Below the pieces are notes generated by a model. The model was not told the DNA's origin, did no database searches, and was given only the letters and a program-made list of their open reading frames with translations. This document shows positions 14,546 to 19,110 of a stretch of DNA of 19,110 nucleotides, in pieces; positions within the stretch are counted from its first letter, which is position 1, and each line of letters starts with the position of its first letter. A program made the position numbers and the translations under genes. The stretch comes from an uncultured Ectothiorhodospiraceae bacterium (lineage in GTDB: Bacteria > Pseudomonadota > Gammaproteobacteria > UBA6429 > Thiohalophilaceae). The DNA lies in the NCBI GenBank assembly GCA_947259425.1, contig CAMYMO010000040.1, positions 1-19,110 on the forward strand, in the 5' to 3' direction.

Positions 14546-14959
14546 TCAGGGGGTTTTGGCTAGTAGTGATTCTACTATTGGGCAGTTAGGTTTGCTGTTA
14601 CCGGTCTGACAGGCATTGATAAGTTTGCTTAGTGTCTTTTTCAGGTTCTGGAGGTCTTGGATTTGTTTTTCAATCTTGTCGCGTTTTTGTTCAGCCCGAA
14701 TGCGAACATCTCTGCAATTGCCTTCGCCCAATTCCAGTAACTCCGCTATTTCCTGCAAACTGAAGCTAAGTTGTTGAGCTCGTTTAATAAATTTAATCTG
14801 TTCGACAGCCGTATTCGGGTATTTACGAAATCCCTGTTTCGGTTTTTTGGGTTCATGCAGCAGACCAATTTTTTGGTAATAGCGAACGGTTTCAACGTTG
14901 ACAGCAGCGGCAGCGGCTAGTCGTCCGATGGTTAATCCTGAAGTATTTTGGCTGTTCAT
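14546..14959 (-). CDS. merR: Mercury-type MerR transcriptional regulator
   Basis: A 137-residue MerR-family regulator. The N-terminal winged helix (about residues 8-75) shows L-T-I-G-R-L-A, V-E-T-V-R-Y-Y-Q-K-I-G-L-L and the G-F-R-K-Y wing. A long dimerisation helix (about 85-118) leads to the metal loop. Cys82, Cys117 and Cys126 fall at the same numbers as the three Hg(II) ligands of Tn501 MerR, so mercury is the most likely inducer. The protein would bend and untwist the divergent promoter at 14973-15004, activating merC on metal binding and probably limiting its own expression. It is divergent from merC across 78 bases. The regulatory class is firm; inducer identity is inferred from the Cys pattern. 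Confidence 0.93.
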   Translation of the reverse strand: MNSQNTSGLTIGRLAAAAAVNVETVRYYQKIGLLHEPKKPKQGFRKYPNTAVEQIKFIKRAQQLSFSLQEIAELLELGEGNCRDVRIRAEQKRDKIEKQIQDLQNLKKTLSKLINACQTGNSKPNCPIVESLLAKTP

Positions 14960-14972
14960 TTAAGCTGCCTGC

Positions 14973-15004
14973 TTGACTCTGTACCTAACTACGGAGTTTA
15001 TACT
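14973..15004 (+). promoter_or_regulatory. MerR operator within the merC promoter
   Basis: TTGACT (-35, 14973-14978) and TTATAC or TATACT (-10, starting 14998 or 14999) are separated by 19-20 bp, the overlong spacing typical of MerR-controlled promoters. Between them lies the near-perfect dyad CTCTGTA (14977-14983) / TACGGAG (14990-14996), close to the known mer operator arms CTCCGTAC/GTACGGAG. It controls merC rightward and probably overlaps the merR promoter leftward. Confidence 0.85.
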
Positions 15005-15037
15005 TAACGAATGCTAAATCAAGTTTAAGGACTCGTT

Positions 15038-15436
15038 ATGTTGAGGATTAGCCGAATATTTGACCATAGCGGGGCGTTGGCTGCCGTTGTTGCTGCTATG
15101 GGTTGTGCATCCTGCTTTCCAGCATTGGGTACATTGGCGGCCACCCTGGGACTTGGCTTTCTGGCATCTTATGAAGGTATATTTATCAATACCTTGTTAC
15201 CCATCTTTAGCTTGATCGTCATCGCGGCCAATCTGGTTTCGTTTGTGTCCCATCGTCGTTGGCTGCGTTTATTGTTGGGCATTAGCGGGCCTGTAATGGT
15301 GTTATTGACGCTCTATCCCCTATGGTCTTACAGCTGGAGCACTTATCTATTTTACCTGGGCCTGTTGCTAATGGTGAGCGTGGCTATTTGGGATCTGGTA
15401 TCACCACCTACAAAAGGTTCATTGAACAATGGGTGA
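15038..15436 (+). CDS. merC: MerC-type mercury transport membrane protein
   Basis: A 132-residue inner-membrane protein with four hydrophobic helices. The family motif G-C23-A-S-C26-F-P-A-L lies in helix 1, where the Cys pair binds and passes Hg(II) inward. L-G-L-G-F-L-x-x-Y-E-G and S-H-R-R-W-L-R-x-L-L-G-I-S-G-P, and the ending S-V-A-I-W-D-L-V-S-P, match MerC of Tn21 as I remember it. The C-terminal Cys pair of Tn21 MerC is absent; the tail stops at G-S-L-N-N-G. AAGGA precedes the ATG. Its last eight bases overlap the start of the CopZ-N-like gene, so translation is coupled. It lies under the MerR operator. Import without a reductase in the cassette is unusual. Confidence 0.93.
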   Translation: MLRISRIFDHSGALAAVVAAMGCASCFPALGTLAATLGLGFLASYEGIFINTLLPIFSLIVIAANLVSFVSHRRWLRLLLGISGPVMVLLTLYPLWSYSWSTYLFYLGLLLMVSVAIWDLVSPPTKGSLNNG

Positions 15437-15851
15437 ATGTTGTTCTTTAGAAGGTGAAATCAAGCCGAGTAATACTAAACGGGAATGTCCGATTTGTGGC
15501 GATAAGTCATTGAGCGTACCTTTGAAAACGATATTGCATCACATTAACAGGGCCTGGGATTTTAAATTTAAAGATCAGCGGTTTTATTATTGTCGCAATG
15601 CAAAATGTGATGTTGTTTATTTTTCGACAGCTGATTTCATCATAGTGAAATCTGATATACGCACCGCTATTGGCATTAAAGAGCAATCAGACGATGCACT
15701 TATTTGTTTTTGTTTTGGCGTGAGTAAGATCGATGCAGCGACCGATAAAAACGCAAAAGATTTTGTGATAAGGCAGACAAAGACATCAATGTGTTCTTGC
15801 CAAACGGCCAATCCATCCGGCCGATGTTGTTTAAAAGACTTTCCAAAATAA
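15429..15851 (+). CDS. CopZ N-terminal-domain-like zinc/[2Fe-2S] protein
   Basis: A 140-residue Cys-rich soluble protein resembling the N-terminal domain of Archaeoglobus CopZ, where one zinc and one [2Fe-2S] cluster sit in front of a copper-chaperone domain. Visible sites: C20-P-I-C23 with Y-Y-C55-R-N-A-K-C60 (probable zinc ligands), C93-F-C95-F-G (BFD-like start of the cluster site) and C122-S-C124 ... P-S-G-R-C133-C134-L. The chaperone domain (heavy-metal-associated fold) is absent. An extra N-terminal M-G-E-C4-C5 pair could take a metal from MerC. The start overlaps the merC stop (ATGGGTGA). In the archaeal protein the cluster was proposed to reduce Cu(II); a role in Hg handling here is inference. 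Confidence 0.85.
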   Translation: MGECCSLEGEIKPSNTKRECPICGDKSLSVPLKTILHHINRAWDFKFKDQRFYYCRNAKCDVVYFSTADFIIVKSDIRTAIGIKEQSDDALICFCFGVSKIDAATDKNAKDFVIRQTKTSMCSCQTANPSGRCCLKDFPK

Positions 15852-15880
15852 AATTAATTATCTGGAATTGACGATACTTA

Positions 15881-15900
15881 AAGGACAGTAAAAAATGTAG
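15881..15900 (+). other. Ribosome-binding site followed by ATG-TAG; possible truncated gene start
   Basis: AAGGA (15881-15885) stands nine bases before ATG (15895-15897), which is followed at once by TAG (15898-15900). It lies 30 bases after the CopZ-N-like gene in the same direction. It could be the scar of a lost third gene of the mer cassette, a start-stop regulatory element, or chance. Only the sequence pattern is supported. Confidence 0.3.
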
Positions 15901-15910
15901 CGGCTACTGG

Positions 15911-17869
15911 TTAAGCGACTCTGGCGCTATCATTATCAATAAAGCTATCCAGCGGTTGATTGAGCGTGTCCATTAACAGGTTTAGATCAGCCAGTTGACT
16001 GTTTAAGGTTCCAGCGGTTCGTTCCAATTCAGCAACGCGAGATTGTAATGTGTCGCGAGATTCATTGATTTTGCGTAAGCTCTCAAGACGCTTTTCCATT
16101 TGATCTTTATGTTCTTTGATGCGCGCTACCAGTGGAGACATCGCTGCTTTACCCCAGGTTTCTGCCTCATGATGGGCATTAAAGAAAGTGTTGCGTGCGT
16201 GTGAAACCATTGAGATAAAAAATTTCTTAATCACAAAGCTTTGCTCGGTCATTGTGGTGACCGGGCTTTTACGATACGCATCGGCCTCATGATATAAACG
16301 TTCCATGTGGCGTTTGTATTTACTCATACTAAACAACTTTGGTTTGGTATTGCCCAGGTTATGTTCTGCATTAAATTTACGATAGATACCCTGGATCAGC
16401 ATGTTACTTTTATCGGTACGTTCCGAGGCCTGTTTGATGGTGTTGGTAATGACTTCAAAGAAGGCTTTCATTGAATTCTTTAGGCCGACGGTCGTCCAGG
16501 TATCCGCCATGGTTTTACGAGTCTTGGACATGAGCTGATCCAGTTCGTTTAAACTAAGAATCCCTAATAACTCAGAGTGTGCTTCGTTGAATAATTTTCT
16601 ATTGGCCTGGAAGCTCTCGACACTTTTGTAATAGATGGCCTGTTCGGAACGGGTTTTTTTCAATAAATGGGCAATCACATCTTCGTTTTTACCGCTCAGG
16701 CTTTGTAGTTCTTTTAATTGTTTGTTGGCATCGTTTAGACGCGAGGAGATTAAGTCTCGCGATTGATTTACCATACTGCCAATCTCACCGACAATGTTGT
16801 CGCGAACAATTTCCTGTTTTTTCGGCAGGATGTCAGTGGAAAGAATTGTTTCCAAAGAGAGTATATTACTTTTCTCAACCAGCTCTTTGTCATGGCGTAT
16901 TTTAGCTAACAAGCCTTTTTGCGCCGACACCGGGAAGACACTTTTTTCATCGATATCAAGCATTTTGGCGGCCGTACCACATTGTGCCTGGATGGTACTG
17001 TTTATTGAGCCTTCGTCTTTGAGTTCATCCCAAAGTGTATCGATTTTATTTAATACTACCAGGCGGGCATGGCGTGCATCCGCATTCAACGCTTTTACAT
17101 GGTGGGTCCACATATCCATGTCCGATTTGGTCACACCGGTGTCCGCGGCAAGTACAAAGATCACAGCCTGAGCGTTCGGTAACATGTTTAAGGTGAGTTC
17201 GGGTTCGGCCCCCATCGCATTCAGCCCCGGGGTATCTAATATATTGAGCCCTTCTTTTAACAATGGGTGCGGGAAACTGATTAAGGCATGACGCCACATT
17301 GGAATATCAACACTGCCGTCTTGGTTGATATGGCCTTTGTCATGCTCTGGATCGAACAAGCCAAGTTTGTGTGCCTGATCTTGTGAAACGGGTTTGGTAT
17401 TAACCACCTCACGAAAGGCTTCGGCCATCTCTTCGGATGAACTGGTGTTCAAATTGATGTTGGTCCAATTAATGGGATTCTTTTTATGTTCAGAAATGCT
17501 GGTATCTTCCAGGCGTGTCTCAATCGGCAGTAGGCGAATGTAGCTCTCGTTCTCCGCAGTATCATAAAATAATTCGGTTGGACACATCGTGGTGCGACCT
17601 GCTTCGGAAGGAAGCAAGCGGCGATCGTATTCGGAGAAAAATATGGCATTAATCAGCTCGGTTTTACCGCGTGCAAACTCGGCAACAAACGCGATGGTTA
17701 ATGAGTCGCTTTTGAGTTGTTCGAGCAATTCAAAAATGCGTAATTCCAGGTCGGCAGCCGACATCTGGTTTTTCTCTAACCAGCTCTGGTAATTGATGAT
17801 CGCCTTGGCAAGAGTGGATTTCCACTTGCCGTAGGCTTGCATTTGGTCGGTAAAACGATCAGCGGCCAT
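15911..17869 (-). CDS. Dynamin-family GTPase
   Basis: A 652-residue large GTPase of the bacterial dynamin-like group. The G domain is at about residues 55-345. Its P-loop is A63-E-F-A-R-G68-K69-T70, with Ala instead of the usual first Gly. Switch I is G-R-T-T-M-C-P-T-E, G3 is L-D212-T-P-G215, and G4 is L-N-K-I-D277. The C-terminal half is helical, with stretches of coiled coil at about 370-410 and 590-640. There is no obvious transmembrane helix, so membrane contact, if any, would be through an amphipathic part. Such proteins remodel membranes or act in envelope stress and division, but many are uncharacterised. It is a single leftward gene with a possible promoter at 17905-17934 and a weak ribosome-binding site (GAGAA). 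No partner dynamin gene is adjacent. Confidence 0.9.
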   Translation of the reverse strand: MAADRFTDQMQAYGKWKSTLAKAIINYQSWLEKNQMSAADLELRIFELLEQLKSDSLTIAFVAEFARGKTELINAIFFSEYDRRLLPSEAGRTTMCPTELFYDTAENESYIRLLPIETRLEDTSISEHKKNPINWTNINLNTSSSEEMAEAFREVVNTKPVSQDQAHKLGLFDPEHDKGHINQDGSVDIPMWRHALISFPHPLLKEGLNILDTPGLNAMGAEPELTLNMLPNAQAVIFVLAADTGVTKSDMDMWTHHVKALNADARHARLVVLNKIDTLWDELKDEGSINSTIQAQCGTAAKMLDIDEKSVFPVSAQKGLLAKIRHDKELVEKSNILSLETILSTDILPKKQEIVRDNIVGEIGSMVNQSRDLISSRLNDANKQLKELQSLSGKNEDVIAHLLKKTRSEQAIYYKSVESFQANRKLFNEAHSELLGILSLNELDQLMSKTRKTMADTWTTVGLKNSMKAFFEVITNTIKQASERTDKSNMLIQGIYRKFNAEHNLGNTKPKLFSMSKYKRHMERLYHEADAYRKSPVTTMTEQSFVIKKFFISMVSHARNTFFNAHHEAETWGKAAMSPLVARIKEHKDQMEKRLESLRKINESRDTLQSRVAELERTAGTLNSQLADLNLLMDTLNQPLDSFIDNDSARVA

Positions 17870-17904
17870 AAACGTTCTCAGCTTTTCCTAGTAACGTGCT
17901 AATC

Positions 17905-17934
17905 AATATAGCTTTTTTTATGGTGAAATTACAA
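17905..17934 (-). promoter_or_regulatory. Possible promoter of the dynamin-like gene
   Basis: On the minus strand TTGTAA (17934-17929) and TATATT (17910-17905) are 18 bp apart, giving a transcript start about 30 bases before the ATG at 17869. The spacer includes a run of A. Pattern only. Confidence 0.35.
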
Positions 17935-18208
17935 ATTTCCTACGACTAGATTAGACATCAACGCCCAAATCCGGTCTATATTGTTAACGGCATCACAGCT
18001 CGGAAGTTTAATAAGAGCATTATTAATCAGGTAATGGTTAATATTTATCCATTGGATAAGACCACTACGTTGAGTACAACACGACTAGCTCATTACCGAT
18101 AGGTGATGTTCCTAGGTAAGTTTAGCTTAGCACGACGAAGCCCACAGGGCCTGCCAATCAATTTATTGAGGTGTTCGCCTGATTTTAATGGCCATTGCTA
18201 TGATCTCT

Positions 18209-18226
18209 ATTTCAAATGCGTCAACA
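18209..18226 (+). repeat. 18-bp exact direct repeat, copy 2 (non-coding)
   Basis: Identical to 6166-6183 (ATTTCAAATGCGTCAACA), where it encodes HAD motif II. In this copy the same frame runs M-I-S-I-S-N-A-S-T and then stops. The flanks are not alike, so this is not a long duplicated gene piece. Confidence 0.5.
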
Positions 18227-18317
18227 TGAAAACCATTAAGCTGGATTATTAGTAGAGTTAGCTTGAAGGCGTATCCGCAACAACGCGAAACATTGTCATG
18301 TTAGTGAAACCGATCGC

Positions 18318-18905
18318 TCATGGGCCTCGAAAAGTCGGGGTGTGCGGTAAGTCAATTAATGGCGCCGCCAGCAGAAACATCACTGCAAAGATAATAATCA
18401 GTGCCAATATCGGTGTGAAATCAATTCCAGCTTGAGAAGGTAACAATTTTCGTAAGGGTTGCATCAATGGATTGGTAATCTGGATCGCAATTTGCGCCAA
18501 TGGATGCTGAAAAGCACCAGGATTTATCCAACTCATGATCACGATCACGATAATACAAATCATATAGAGTTGTGCGGCATGCTGAATAAGTAAACCAATG
18601 GCTTCAACGGTGAACATGATCGGGCCGTGCAAACCGTAGCCAGCAATGAGATGAGTTAAAACCAGTTCTGTGCACTGTAAGATCAGTAACAACACAATGG
18701 CGGCCATATCCAGGCCTAAAAATCCAGGAATGAAGGATCGTAACGGTTTGAGCATCGGGTTCGTTACTTTCATTAGCATCTGGCTGATCGGGTTATAAAA
18801 ATCGGCACGGACCAGTTGCAGAATAAAACGGGCCAATACGAAGAAAATTAAAATCCCAAATATAATCTGGATGACTAGATTCGCAAATTGTAATAAGTAA
18901 CTCAC
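18318..18905 (-). CDS. yggT: YggT-family integral membrane protein
   Basis: A 195-residue inner-membrane protein made of two YggT repeats. Each repeat has a membrane helix followed by the family motif T-N-P-M-L-K-P-L-R (residues 48-56) and T-N-P-L-M-Q-P-L-R (144-152), both near an R-x-x-x-P-x segment (R-S-F-I-P and R-K-L-L-P), and then more hydrophobic helices (about 66-90 and 162-185). The function is unsettled; roles in osmotic stress and cell-envelope shape have been suggested for relatives. It lies 35 bases downstream of proC on the same strand, the common gammaproteobacterial order, so one operon is likely. The DUF167 or metXW genes that often follow are absent here. Confidence 0.93.
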   Translation of the reverse strand: MSYLLQFANLVIQIIFGILIFFVLARFILQLVRADFYNPISQMLMKVTNPMLKPLRSFIPGFLGLDMAAIVLLLILQCTELVLTHLIAGYGLHGPIMFTVEAIGLLIQHAAQLYMICIIVIVIMSWINPGAFQHPLAQIAIQITNPLMQPLRKLLPSQAGIDFTPILALIIIFAVMFLLAAPLIDLPHTPTFRGP

Positions 18906-18940
18906 TCAGTTTCTCCAGCGAATTATGTGTTTAAATAATA

Positions 18941-19110
18941 TTAACTGTCGGCCAATTCCTTAGCCAATTGTTGTGAACGATTATAGGCCGCAGTAACGGC
19001 TTGTTTAATTCCGTCAAATCCTTGCTGTGACTGCAGCTGCTTGATCGCCGCTTCGGTGGTTCCGCCTGGCGATGTCACTCTGGCACGTAACTGTGCCGAT
19101 GTTTCTTCGG
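18941..19110 (-). CDS. proC: Pyrroline-5-carboxylate reductase, C-terminal part
   Basis: The window ends inside this leftward gene; 56 codons and the TAA stop (18941-18943) are visible. Translated on the minus strand they give L-R-A-R-V-T-S-P-G-G-T-T-E-A-A-I, the conserved signature of ProC near its C terminus, followed by a final helix ending L-A-K-E-L-A-D-S. ProC makes proline from 1-pyrroline-5-carboxylate using NAD(P)H, the last step of proline synthesis. The signature and the following yggT gene make the call firm although only about a fifth of the protein is seen. Confidence 0.92.
   Translation of the reverse strand, partial: EETSAQLRARVTSPGGTTEAAIKQLQSQQGFDGIKQAVTAAYNRSQQLAKELADS

Larger units (their letters stand above)
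17870..18317. other. 448-bp stretch without a recognisable gene
   Basis: Both strands are broken by stops, and I see no protein match. It holds the likely dynamin promoter near its left end, a perfect 7-bp inverted repeat TTAATAA/TTATTAA (18008-18014 and 18020-18026), the second copy of an 18-bp repeat (18209-18226), and the short leftward frame M-A-I-K-I-R-R-T-P-Q stop (about 18165-18200), which has no good ribosome-binding site. It could be a decayed gene downstream of yggT, or carry a small RNA. Neither can be decided from the sequence alone. Confidence 0.5.

Overview
The window looks like chromosomal DNA of a gammaproteobacterium, moderately AT-rich and densely coded. Several family memberships point there: a PA2778/PA2779-type pair, a YfaZ-type outer-membrane protein, a TIGR04211-type SH3 protein, a proC-yggT pair and a MerR/MerC mercury module. 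A class I phosphoribulokinase resembling Calvin-cycle enzymes suggests an autotroph, perhaps a sulfur or other chemolithotroph. That is inference, because no RubisCO or sulfur-oxidation gene is present.

Left part (1-6510). The end of a helical-repeat protein converges on a rhomboid protease with a C-terminal helical-repeat tail. A rightward run follows: a protein with two cyclic-nucleotide-binding domains, PA2779-like protein, PA2778-like lipoprotein cysteine peptidase with TPRs, an HDOD signalling protein, a YfaZ-like beta-barrel protein and a HAD hydrolase. The most striking sequence feature is a near-ideal intrinsic terminator hairpin inside the first codons of the PA2778-like gene.

Middle (6510-11750). 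This holds a lysine-tailed HU protein (leftward, with terminator), yjbQ plus a small Rieske protein, an SH3/coiled-coil membrane protein, a leftward YbaK-HDOD fusion, and a rightward protein joining a degenerate cNMP domain, a charged linker, an intact cNMP domain and a rhodanese domain. The 305-bp divergent gap between the last two carries a perfect 9-bp inverted repeat.

Right part (11750-19110). Leftward hinT, a FIST-domain sensor protein and phosphoribulokinase (with a strong terminator) are followed by a gene-free 290-bp stretch rich in inverted repeats. Next comes a compact mercury module: merR facing merC, with merC overlapping a CopZ-N-like zinc/[2Fe-2S] protein, and no mercuric reductase. 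After it come a leftward dynamin-like GTPase, a 448-bp stretch without a gene, yggT and the end of proC.

Overall the region is ordinary housekeeping DNA with many signalling proteins (two cNMP-domain proteins, two HDOD proteins, FIST, HinT) and one small accessory metal cassette. I see no phage, transposase, CRISPR array, tRNA or rRNA. The best candidates for something undescribed are the merA-less merR-merC-copZN cassette, the terminator embedded in a signal-peptide coding region, the cNMP-linker-cNMP-rhodanese protein and the structured gap at 14256-14545.
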